A stretch of 64,000 bases of DNA, taken from Forficula auricularia. Lineage: Eukaryota; Arthropoda; Insecta; Dermaptera; Forficulidae. The stretch spans positions 13,048,299-13,112,298 of the forward strand of contig JALMQS010000153.1 in the NCBI GenBank assembly GCA_024734495.1, written 5' to 3'. Under the pieces are notes generated by a model. The model was given only the letters and a program-made list of their open reading frames with translations. It searched no databases and was not told the DNA's origin. Both the position numbers and the translations under genes were made by a program. Positions 55,240 to 64,000 of this stretch are shown one piece after another; position 1 is the stretch's first letter; each line of letters begins with the position of its first letter.

Positions 55240-55890
55240 TCATCAAAATCGGGTAGAGCCGTTTTCAAAATAAAAAAAGATATAAATATATAAAAAATAT
55301 ATATATAACTAAATATATATATATAAATAAATAAATATATACAATTTTTGCTCGTTTAATTTAAGAGTAGATAGATAGATAATGTCTGTTGTATAAAGCG
55401 AATGGTGGAAAAAATGAAAACATTTTCAAGACTCGGTAGGTACCCTATTCGCAAATTTTAGTGATTTGGAAATGTTTCACTACGAACTATTGTTTGTTTT
55501 AGAGATTTAGAAAGTTGAATCTCTGCACAGAGGTGTAGTTTATTAATACAAACTTGTTTGCGAAATTTCACTTAATTAATTAAAACTGGGTGACTCCGCA
55601 AACAAAGGTAATCTTTAGTGACTTCAAGTGATTAGCTTGTGAGCCCTTCATAATAAAACTAGCAACAGTAAGACTCGAATCTAGATCTTTTGTCAAGGGG
55701 GGGGGGGGGGAGCTTAAATTTGCCGCTTCTTCCTTTCCCCCCCAAACCTACTCTTATTAAACGAGCAAAAATTGTATATTTATTTGTATATATATTTGTT
55801 TATATATTTAATTTATATTTATTTGTTTGTATATATATTTGTATCTTGGTTCTATTTTGAAAACGACTCTACCGATTTTGATGAAATTCA
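55240..55890. repeat. Inverted repeat with TA-rich arms
   Basis: Left arm (about 55240-55370): ATCAAAATCGGGTAGAGCCG, TTTTCAAAATA, TA tracts, TTTTTGCTCGTTTAA, AGAGTAG. Right arm (about 55745-55890): CTACTCTTATTAAACGAGCA, TA tracts, TTTTGAAAACGACTCTACCG, ATTTTGATGAAAT. About 375 bp lie between, including a G run (about 55698-55711). The phrase CCGATTTTGATGAAA is shared with many insect repeats. Unclassified. Confidence 0.6.
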
Positions 55891-56339
55891 GGACTTAGGG
55901 GGTTTTGGGGGTGACAATTCGATACGTCAAGGTCTCATCTTCGAGAAAATTGTTTTTGATGGGTTTTTTCGTAATCAAATTAATTATTATCAGGTAGACA
56001 AATCCCATTCTTAGGGTTTTAAAAAAAAGGTTTCCCTTTTCCTTTTGTGCTCAGGCAGACAATGGGTCGGGTAAATCCTTTATTCTCAAAGGCCTTGAAG
56101 AAGTATTGTGATTGTGATTTAAAACATATTTTGTTCAACCTAAACGTTAGAAATATTAATAAACGTTTTATAATTGTTTTTATAAAGAATTTTATTTATT
56201 TAATAGAATTAAAAAATAATCAAGAATTTATTTAAAAAAATATATTTCGCATAAGCAGGTCTCACTTTTCTGAAAACAACAAATTTTGATAGGTTTTATT
56301 TATTAACAATTGGATGAATAAAAATGAATCATGGTTGAA

Positions 56340-56600
56340 TCAAAACAGGTGCAGGAGGTGGGGTGCAGTGGTGGGGGATCCGGAGGGTAGGGCGAGGTTT
56401 CGGGGTGGGGCTGCCGGGGTGTGTGTGGGGGGGGGTGCGGGCGAATAGTATATATATTTGTATTTTTTTTAATTTGAAAACGGCTCTCAAATAAAAATCG
56501 ACCTTTTTATCAGAATTTTAAATTAAAAATAATATTAAAATAAAGGTTTTAACTGAAGGAAGAAGTTGGCCGAGCATCGCTCGGTGCCTCCAGGTATGCT
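56340..56600 (-). repeat. C-rich dispersed repeat, copy 2
   Basis: Inverse of 54561-54730. Read on the minus strand: ACCTGGAGGCACCGAGCGATG, later AAAAAAAATACAAATATATA, then a C-rich stretch with CCCCACCCCGAAACCTCGCC. Copy 2 has about 120 bp between the head and the A/T stretch that copy 1 lacks. Confidence 0.6.
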
Positions 56601-56839
56601 ATATAAAACAAGTAAGTATTATATGATAAAAAAATAGTAAATGGGTTATAATATGGTTTCATAGCATCAAGAATAAATCATTTAAATTTTAACACTAGTG
56701 TATTTTAAAATTACATTACAAAAACTTTCCAGCTTCCCAAAATTTGCCGATTCTTAAATTTTGCCGCAGGAGGCACGTGCCCCCCTGCACTCCCCCCTAG
56801 ATCCGGTCCTGGTAACAGTTGTAATTAAATATGATCAAG

Positions 56840-57037
56840 GGGGGTCAGATAGGCTAGGCGGTAGCATGACAGCGAGCTAACCAGGGGACCCGGGTTCGAA
56901 TCCGACTCGAGGCATCCAGCTAAAATCTGACCCCGGGAGTAGAGACAAATTTGAAAAAATAAATATATAGTATCGTAAAGTGGCTTATGGCTAAAAAGGC
57001 CGAAAAGCCCAAAAAAAAAAAAAAAAAAAAAAAAAAG
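56840..57037 (+). mobile_element. Full-length tRNA-derived SINE with 11-bp target duplication
   Basis: ATATGATCAAG at 56829-56839 and 57038-57048. The 198-bp body has a box A-like TAGGCTAGGCGGTAGC and a box B-like GGTTCGAATCC (pol III internal promoter), then ACTCGAGGCATCCAGC, CTGACCCCGGGAGTAGAGAC, TATCGTAAAGTGGCTTATGG, CTAAAAAGGCCGAAAAGCCC and a long A tail. Best reference copy of the family in this window. The tail and perfect duplication indicate a recent insertion. Confidence 0.92.
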
Positions 57038-57048
57038 ATATGATCAAG

Positions 57049-58248
57049 TATATTATTATTATTATTACTTAAAGACTTAAGTTAAATGATGACACTACGA
57101 AAGAATTTTCTCTTCTATCAAATCGTAGAAATAATTAACAGTAACTGAAACGCATTGAATTGTTTTAAAGACAAGAAAATAGAATAAGACGCATTTTAAG
57201 TGAATGTAGGTGTGTGTGAGTCTGACTGGGAAGAATTGCCTTGAACTCTGAACAGATTAATTAATTTAGATTTTTATTTTTTAAAATAGTTATTTAGCAA
57301 TGGCAAATTTATATAATTGCAAAATTGTTATACACTAAATAATTTTATTCAGGAATCACAATCCCACTGGGACTATATAAATATTTGCGTTTAATTAATA
57401 TAGTAGGTGATTGATTTGAATAAAAAACTAGTTACTTATTTATACTTAATTGTAATTTTTGTACATACATATTTATAAATATATACTTAAATTTTAATGA
57501 CGTGAAAAGATCTTGAGGATCAACCTGGAAGTTCTAGAATTTTCTTTAGGCCACACAAGCTTAGTGCATACACAGTATGCATTTTTTATCTTAGTGATCT
57601 AAAAAGGTCAGACGGCTAATTTAAAAATAATCTTTACTATCTAGAATTAAGAATGAGAAAGTATGAAAAAACTCAAGAGATGAGAGAATTTATAAAAGAC
57701 CACTTAGCCGATAGAAAAAATTAGACCCTTGGAAAAGAAGTGAATACAATCCTTCTGACATGTAATAAAAATCATCCATAGCAGTTCGGATTCTGTAGAA
57801 TATTAATCAATAGTTCAATTAAATTTTTTGAATATCTACGGTACATATTTATTTTGTTTTGGAAATATTACAAAATAAAAAATTATAGTTAAAATTAAAA
57901 TCATTCACGACAGAGATCTATTTGGACATTTTCTCATAAATGAAAAAGTACTGGAGGGGGGATTTTTAAATGAACAAAAAAGGGTTGAAAATGGGGATTT
58001 ATTTCTCAATGGCAAATCACCTAAACTTATTTAGTTCTTAAAGATCTATTCCTAAAAGTTGGAGAAAAATCATTTTGATAAATATTTCATATTTTAATAA
58101 TCATTAATATGATTAAAAGACACCGATAGTAGTAGCGTTAAAATGTCTATAGAAAATCAAGAGAGATTGTCAGCTACTAAATCTGAAATGTTATGGATTT
58201 AGTAGTTTGCAATCTTTGTTGATTCTTAATTTAATAATTGTTAATATT
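57049..58248. other. AT-rich intergenic DNA
   Basis: I recognised no gene or repeat. A short ATT triplet run follows the SINE (57052-57067). Confidence 0.5.
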
Positions 58249-58256
58249 ACATATTG

Positions 58257-58569
58257 CTTAGACCATGAAATATATAGACACGCCCTCTGCTACTCTCCAC
58301 ACAGAGTGAAGTGAGGCCAACATCGCCTACAGATGACGTCACGTTCTCGCATAAATATTTTGGTTATATAAATTCAATATTAATTTGAGATTATTGGAAT
58401 CCAAAATAAATAATCTAAACTACGATAAATTTATCTCAATGTATAATAATTCCTATAGTGGCCATGCTATTTCTGGCTGTTCCTGCCTACAGATGACGTC
58501 AAGTTCTATAGGAGATGTTGGCCTCACCAAATCGACACCAGGGCGTGTCTATATATTTCATGGTCTAAG
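58257..58569. mobile_element. 313-bp TIR transposon with perfect 8-bp target duplication
   Basis: ACATATTG at 58249-58256 and 58570-58577. Terminal inverted repeats of about 30 bp start CTTAGACCATGAAATATATA. Sub-terminal inverted blocks GAGGCCAACATC and GATGTTGGCCTC follow. A second motif, CCTACAGATGACGTCA, occurs as a direct repeat in both halves. The 8-bp duplication fits hAT (or P) transposons, but the CTTAGACC terminus is not one that I recognise. The plus frame at 58385-58618 runs out of the element and is chance. Confidence 0.85.
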
Positions 58570-58650
58570 ACATATTGTATATGATCGTGGGGACCAAGCC
58601 CGTTTGAGTAGAATCTAAGTGAATATATATATATTTATGTATAGGTATAT

Positions 58651-58848
58651 TTTTATTTATTTATTTATTTATTTTGACTTTTCGGGGTTTCTAGCCATAA
58701 TCCAATTTACGATACTAATGATTTTGTATTAAATTTGTCTCTATCCCCCCGGGGGTCAGGTTTTAGCCGGATGCCTCGAGTCTGATTTGAACCCGGGTCC
58801 ACTTGGTTAGCAGGCTGACATGCTAACCCCTAGCCTACCCGACCCCCC
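58651..58848 (-). mobile_element. Full-length tRNA-derived SINE with 14-bp target duplication
   Basis: ATGTATAGGTATAT at 58637-58650 and 58849-58862. Same family and length as 56840-57037. On the minus strand: GGGGGGTCGGGTAGGCTAGG, box B-like GGGTTCAAATCAGACTCGAG, GGATTATGGCTAGAAACCCC, tail of TAAA repeats. The tail differs (TTTA)n instead of pure A. Confidence 0.92.
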
Positions 58849-58862
58849 ATGTATAGGTATAT

Positions 58863-59860
58863 ATTATGTGTCTGAATTGGGGCGGGGATCAGATTAGAGC
58901 CAGCCAAATTTGTCCTGGGAACAGGGCTTGAATCCAGACTTTCTGACACAGCCTGACTCGCATTTTAAATATTATATAATATTTAATAAAAATGTTTAAA
59001 TTTTTATTTAATATATAAAATTAAACAAATCTCTTTTTCTAAAAAAAATAAAATTAATAATTTACAATTAAAAAAAAGTTTATTAATTAAACTATTCCAT
59101 GTTTGAACTTCTATTTCAAAAGAATCTGTCATTTTTTCAATTCGTGACTAAAGTGCTCCGAAACTCAGAAAAACACATTTGGCCAATAAAAAAAGTTCAT
59201 TAGATAGATAGAACTCAGGGCTTCGTACATTTTTCAAATACATTAGTTACAAAACGTTTAGAGTTACTAGGGTTGTTCGTTTTATCATAAAGAAAGGGGG
59301 TATATATATAATTTAAAAAAAAAAAAAAAAAAACATTAAAAATGTTAGGGAAGTCTAAAACTGGAGAGTGGCATTGAAATTTAAAGCTCAAGCCTTTTTT
59401 TTGCGGTTTTAATTAAATCAAGTGCTCACAATATGAGGTGAAATACAAAAAGAGAATTTCATTGTTCTATTAAATTAATTAAATCAGTTGGTTAAAAGTC
59501 GAGATTAAAATTTTGGCCTATTCAAGGGAAACTCGTGAAATCAAGATTACGAGGAAATGACAACTTTCAAAGAGGGTAATCGATTTGTCATTTATATGAA
59601 ACTCTCTCTGTCTCTTTCTCTATGTGAACATGTTTTAATGCTCGCTTTTGATGAAATGTTCAAATGAAATTGACTTGTTTTGAACCCGACACTTGTTGAA
59701 CAAAATTTAATAACCATTGGGGATGATTTTCACAAAGGTTTGTAAAAAAAGAAAAATATCTAATGGATTTTTTGTATATAAAAGAAAGTTAAGAGGTTTT
59801 TATTTTTAACTGATTAAATGAATGAGTAAAAATTAATATCAAGATTTAATCATTTCAAAT
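58863..59860. other. AT-rich intergenic DNA
   Basis: I recognised no gene. An A18 run lies at about 59316-59333 and a short CT-rich microsatellite at about 59603-59620. Confidence 0.5.
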
Positions 59861-59867
59861 GTGTCTT

Positions 59868-59897
59868 TTATATATATATATACGTATATATAAATAT

Positions 59898-59928
<31 letters not shown>

Positions 59929-60065
59929 CGTAGCCCCTGACGGGGAGCGTCTCAATCCGGACCTTTGGTGGCCCTCTTGCTAGCCCACCCCTTGATCCAC
60001 GCCCCCTCCATCCCACCGACCCACTACCTAACCACCCTGGAGCCCCACTTCTGCCCCTGGAAAAT
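59868..60065 (+). repeat. TA tract plus C-rich repeat, copy 3
   Basis: A TA microsatellite (about 59868-59929) is followed by GTAGCCCCTGACGGGGAGCG, CCACGCCCCCTCC, CCCACCGACCCACTACC and CTGGAGCCCCACTTCTGCCC. Composition and vocabulary match the repeats at 54.6 and 56.4 kb, but alignment is loose. Confidence 0.45.
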
Positions 60066-60339
60066 TGAATATTTTATTATGTTTCAATTTATTAATAGGA
60101 CTTCTTTAGCCTATAATAAATAACTCACTGTTCTCTTGGCAAATTGCAATATTTGCAGAGAGCGTATCGAATATTCAAAAAGTTTCCACTTTTCCTTTAA
60201 TTTCATTTAATTATGTCTCTCATATTTTTCATCAAAATTTCACGTTTTTAGCATACAAAACAAGGTATTTTGTTTTGAGAGTCAGACTACGAGGTGAGAT
60301 TGATTGATTCCGAACATCGATATATAAGGGTTAATTGAA

Positions 60340-60680
60340 AATATTTTGTTTTTTGTAGCAGAGTTGTTGATTCATAAAGCGAAATCAATGAGATTGTACG
60401 CTACTTAATGAAAATAAATATATAGTACATTTTATAACGAAAATATATAATTTGTTTGTTAAGAATATAGTTTCGAAGGATGGACTTTCATCATCAGTAT
60501 TTTTAATTAGAAATATTTTATCTGTTATTTCTCATAGGTTCAAATATCCTATTGGATGTAGATAAATTTGTTTTGGTGTAATAGCGAGTTGGTCACAAAG
60601 CAAAACGAATTTCTATATTTATTTGCATCAAGCAAATGATCTGTTTTTATTAAATATAAGGCGCTTGTGAATTTTCAAAA
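60340..60680 (-). mobile_element. Diverged PLE (TTTTGCCGAG type) with hammerhead
   Basis: The 3' signature has decayed to TTTTTTGTAGCAGAGTTGTTG. The hammerhead lies at 60457-60503 (minus). The right part contains TATTTGCATCAAGCAAATGA, an inverse of the TTGATGCAAATAAA motif near the 3' end of this group, so a snap-back end is again suggested. No target duplication was found. Confidence 0.6.
60457..60503 (-). ncRNA. Hammerhead ribozyme, diverged CTATAG type
   Basis: Minus strand: AAAATA, CTGATGA, TGAAAGTCCATCCTTC, GAAA, CTATATTC, TTAACAA. The core is intact. Helix II pairs GAA/TTC, with weaker inner pairs. The closing G of the tiny helix III is changed to T. Confidence 0.6.
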
Positions 60681-60699
60681 AATATGAATAATTTAAAGC

Positions 60700-61466
60700 T
60701 AATATTATTTACTCACTAACGTTGATTTCTTGACGGATGGTATATTTTTATGCTCGTACATACCTAAAACAAAAAGAAAATATATTTAATATCATTTTCT
60801 AAATAATTTCTATAATTATATTACTTCCCCCATTTGATTGGATTTTTACTTTCACTTTAAATAGATCTAAATATATAAAATTTATTTATAAACCTTTCTT
60901 AAGATAGTCCATATTCTCAGACAATCCCCTTAGGGATAGTCAATAATACACACACGCAAAAACTACCCACACTAATTTGAGCACAGTGATCTTTTCAGGT
61001 GGAAAATATTGGCTTTTGGCCTTCTAATAATAAAGTTAGACCTATTTCTACCTGGAGCTATAGCTCAGGGTTAAGAAAAACTTTGCAAAGGATGATATAA
61101 TTAGTTTGTAAAATAAGACAAGGTATTTTGAAGACAACTGACAACACTTTCTTAAACATAAAAGGTTGTTTATTAGAAAAAAACACCCCTAGAGCTTATA
61201 TAAATAACAGGTCATTTAGTTCCAACTCTTCCATGGAATTTCGGGCAATGAAAAATTTCTGCTATGGATGTTTACGATTTAAAATGTTCCTTATTTTCAG
61301 GTAACTGGTAAAGAAAACAATATTTTACAGCAGGAAACAGCAGCCTTTTTGAAAAATAAACAGCGAGCCGGATAAATTTGAATTTTTTTATTACTTTCTG
61401 GAAACAATTTGTTCTCAGAAGCAGTTATTGGCAAAATTTTCAATGTATGCAATAACTACAAATCAA
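60700..61466. other. AT-rich intergenic DNA
   Basis: I recognised no gene. A tRNA-like phrase GGAGCTATAGCTCAGG (about 61053) has no accompanying T-arm. Confidence 0.5.
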
Positions 61467-61479
61467 AATCCTTTTAGGT

Positions 61480-61605
61480 TAAATTGAAAGTTTTTGTGCC
61501 GAGGGTAGCAGAATTTTTATATATTGAGGAGACAATAAAAGAATGTGTCTTCTGCTGGAATTATAATAATTCCAGCAGAAGACACACTCTTTTATTGTCT
61601 CCTTC
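61480..61605 (-). mobile_element. 126-bp hairpin PLE insertion
   Basis: Flanked by AATCCTTTTAGGT (61467-61479) and AATCCTTTTTGGT (61606-61618), 12 of 13 bases alike. The 3' signature AAAGTTTTTGTGCCGAGGGT begins at about 61486. From about 61527 it forms a palindrome of two 39-bp arms (GGAGACAATAAAAGA, GTCTTCTGCTGGAATTAT). It is closely related to the 19608-19864 insertion but switched strand before reaching the ribozyme. Confidence 0.85.
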
Positions 61606-61618
61606 AATCCTTTTTGGT

Positions 61619-63265
61619 GTTCGTTGTAAAAGTGGTAGGAGTCGCAGTTAGTATAAGTGGCTAGAATGATTGACTTCGAATCGCATTAACACAAGATCAA
61701 ATAACGTTAAAGTCACAAAACATTTTAATCTAGGACAAAAATCCAAGAAGCCTCTGTAAACTCAGGAAAGAGGGCACTCCATATTAATGCCCAACGCTCA
61801 GAATCAAGTATATGCCTCATGAAGAAAAATAATAGTTTTATTATTTTAATTTGTTGAGATTTAATCAAACTTATCTTTATAAATTATATCATTTCAATTA
61901 AATAGATAATAAGAGGTAGAAATAAATAGTGAATGTAAAAAACCACGATGCGTTAAAAATAAAAATCACCAAGCGGAAGAAAAAAGTAGTGCGCTATTTC
62001 TAAAGCAATCTGCTTATACCTACTAGAATTATGTAGATCCTCTCCTAACTTTCTTAATTATCTGACTAAAAACATTTTTTTTTCTGATTTAAAAGTTTTT
62101 CCTACATTTTAAATTTTTTATACATATTTTATAAATATCAGCAAGCCAAAAGAAATCTCCTTTGTACAGGTGGATCAGGCCTTGTCATCAAAAAATGTGC
62201 TCAAAATTTAATGGTTAAATAATTTAGTTTGATTTTTTTTTTAATTTATTTATATACCAAACGATACAAAAAAACTTAAGTAATTATTATAAACTAAGAA
62301 AATTTAAGTATTAATTTTTTTTTCAACATGAACATATCTCTTTATTCAGATAACTTTCAGACGATATTAGGTTAGGTATTAAATTTAATCATTTCAGGTG
62401 TGATAATTGCTAAAACGGTAGTAATCCTCTCCCTTAAGTGACTTAGATCTTATAATATTGCTTAGTTTACACTGAGAAGAAGCGTACTAAAATACTGGTG
62501 ATTAAATTGAATACTAGTATAAACCAACTAACATCAGAGTTTATACGAAGAGTATTTCGAATTAAATACGAATAAGGTTCAAATAAATAATATGCTAATA
62601 AGCTGACAGTTGAAGGGTTAAACTTTATTAAGGAAAAAGCTTAAAGATAAAAGTATATGTAATATATATTATTAAAAAACAATTACACTTTATTTCCTTT
62701 GATAATGATATGCCAATATGCTAGGAAAAAAATTGAAGACTTTATGTAAGTCTAAATTTAGTTATTACGAGTATTACCATAAAGGATAATGTTTTTTAAA
62801 TTAAATATGTAAAAGTTTACACGGCCCCTGAGCTGTTAGATACACGTTTTTCGAGAGTACACTACAAAGACAATAGGCATCTTTACACCATGAGTTTAAT
62901 AGAAACTAACAAAAGATTTGATAGAGTAATAAAGCCACGATATAAACTATGGTTTAATTTATAGTATAATAGAGTATAGAAGTATCGCGAACTATATTTA
63001 ATATGTTATAGGTTATGGCAGAATACACACATACCTAAGCTGGCAATCAGGACCATGAAAAGCATTTCTAAAATAAGACTCAGATTTATTACATAGTATT
63101 TTGCTAAATGCAAACGTAATCTATAAATTATTATAACACCTCCCTGTCATCACCCAAAGCTGGAAAATTATTTTTTCATTAGCCTTAGGACGTAATCCTG
63201 AGACCTCATCTATAGACAATTATAAATTAAATTAGATAATTAAGAAAATATTTTTTTATATATTA
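61619..63265. other. AT-rich intergenic DNA
   Basis: No gene, terminal repeat or structured RNA that I can support. Confidence 0.5.
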
Positions 63266-63269
63266 CCTA

Positions 63270-63500
63270 CCTATAGATAAAAGGTCTGGCCGAGGTTCGA
63301 CCCCGGGATCTTCGCGTAACCAGTGCGAAGATTTAAAGAGAGGTTCTAAACAAATCCATCTTTATATAATCTTTATATAATTTAGTATATACCATATACT
63401 TATATATACCTTAAGAATTAGTTTGGGTTTAGGTTGGTTAGACATTGGCTCTTTAGCCGGTTACGCGAAGGTTCCGATTTATGGTCTTTTGCCTATAATA
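63270..63500. repeat. Foldback of a tRNA-like repeat
   Basis: On the minus strand the left copy reads CTGGTTACGCGAAGATCCCG then GGGTCGAACCTCGGCCAGAC, with a box B-like GGTCGAACC. The right copy (about 63440-63500) has GCCGGTTACGCGAAGG.TTCCGA in the opposite sense. A third diverged piece is at 12.73 kb. It is probably a second tRNA-derived SINE family, inverted on itself. Confidence 0.5.
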
Positions 63501-64000
63501 AAATAAATATAAAAAATTGTCAATTATTTAATATACAATAGTTCATGGCGCTGAATTAGTGTTAAATATGTGTAATATTTTGAAGCGATACACTTTTGAA
63601 TGGACTGTACCAATCTAACAGGCTATCGTTTATCTGAAAATTCGATACTAACAATTTATTGTCCGCATTCTAATTATAAGATATATTTATTAAGGTAAAG
63701 AAAGAATGGGCATAATAAAAAGTTGATCTCTAAAATACAAGAGAATTGTCATCCCGACTCCAGGTACCAATACCAACTGCATTCAGATAAAAGAATGTCA
63801 ATTGAAGTACCGAAAAATAATAATATATTGTCCTGGCAATAGTGGTGGAATTTTTATATTTACATTATTTACAAAGTGATAAATATGTTCTTTTAATTTA
63901 AGATGATGTGTTAAATAAAGTGGTTTTGTGAACGAAGGTTGGGAAAATGTCTAGAAAAAGTCTTTTCACTTAGGTAAACTAATACTACAAGAGCTAAACA
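63501..64000. other. AT-rich intergenic DNA
   Basis: I recognised nothing. Confidence 0.5.

Noticed and set aside
58385..58618. 77-aa frame across the 8-bp-TSD element
   Set aside because: It begins in the element's interior and ends in flanking DNA past the TIR, so it is a chance frame.
61050..61125. tRNA gene starting GGAGCTATAGCTCAGG
   Set aside because: No anticodon arm or GGTTCGA T-arm at the right distance, and no acceptor pairing.

Overview
This window looks like gene-poor, AT-rich (very roughly 70% A+T by eye) nuclear DNA of a metazoan, most likely an arthropod. That placement is an inference from the mix of families: Penelope-like elements (PLEs) with GIY-YIG domains and hammerhead ribozymes, an RTE-type non-LTR element, CR1/Jockey-like non-LTR debris, tRNA-derived SINEs, several non-autonomous hAT elements and an insect-type repeat built on the motif ACCGACTTC. 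I found no convincing host exon, tRNA gene, rRNA gene, operon or CRISPR array. Almost all short open frames are chance frames in AT-rich DNA or lie inside repeats.

Layout. 1-2 kb: featureless AT-rich DNA. 2.0-5.9 kb: an ACCGACTTC element split by a 2.86-kb PLE insertion (12-bp target-site duplication, TSD) that carries the only long intact PLE frame (RT C-terminus plus GIY-YIG) and an unexplained GC-rich block. 6-14 kb: mostly unique AT-rich DNA, with a palindromic MITE at 8.1 kb and a hAT at 8.76-9.24 kb. 14.3-19.9 kb: two more ACCGACTTC elements, a PLE nested in a PLE, a 117-bp palindromic PLE and a 257-bp PLE. 21.8-27.9 kb: a 0.93-kb direct repeat with 5S-rRNA-like internal-promoter sequence bracketing CR1-like remains, a palindromic MITE and a frameshifted PLE covering the RT to GIY-YIG regions. 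28.7-36.5 kb: a PLE with hammerhead, a 578-bp palindrome, SINEs, three 28-61-bp PLE micro-insertions with TSDs, and a hAT. 37.5-40.5 kb: a 2.1-kb hAT with a large internal foldback, then an RTE fragment. 41.4-43.6 kb: an ACCGACTTC element carrying a second degenerate PLE. 44.5-51.4 kb: dense PLE terminal hairpins with hammerheads, bracketed by two inverted copies of a hAT-like end. 52.4-61.6 kb: CR1 debris, C-rich repeats, two full-length SINEs with perfect TSDs, an 8-bp-TSD TIR element and further PLE pieces.

How it fits together. The main theme is Penelope retrotransposition. At least eighteen places match a hammerhead ribozyme core (CUGANGA, helix II, GAAA), always at the matching point of a PLE terminal repeat. 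Many of the insertions are bounded by 9-14-bp TSDs and have a 5' end that is an inverted copy of their own 3' part, so the insertion is a hairpin. I read this as snap-back or template-switch cDNA synthesis during target-primed reverse transcription, but that is an inference. The nesting order (PLE into ACCGACTTC element; PLE into PLE; CR1 into PLE; SINE into tRNA-like foldback) gives a relative chronology of activity.
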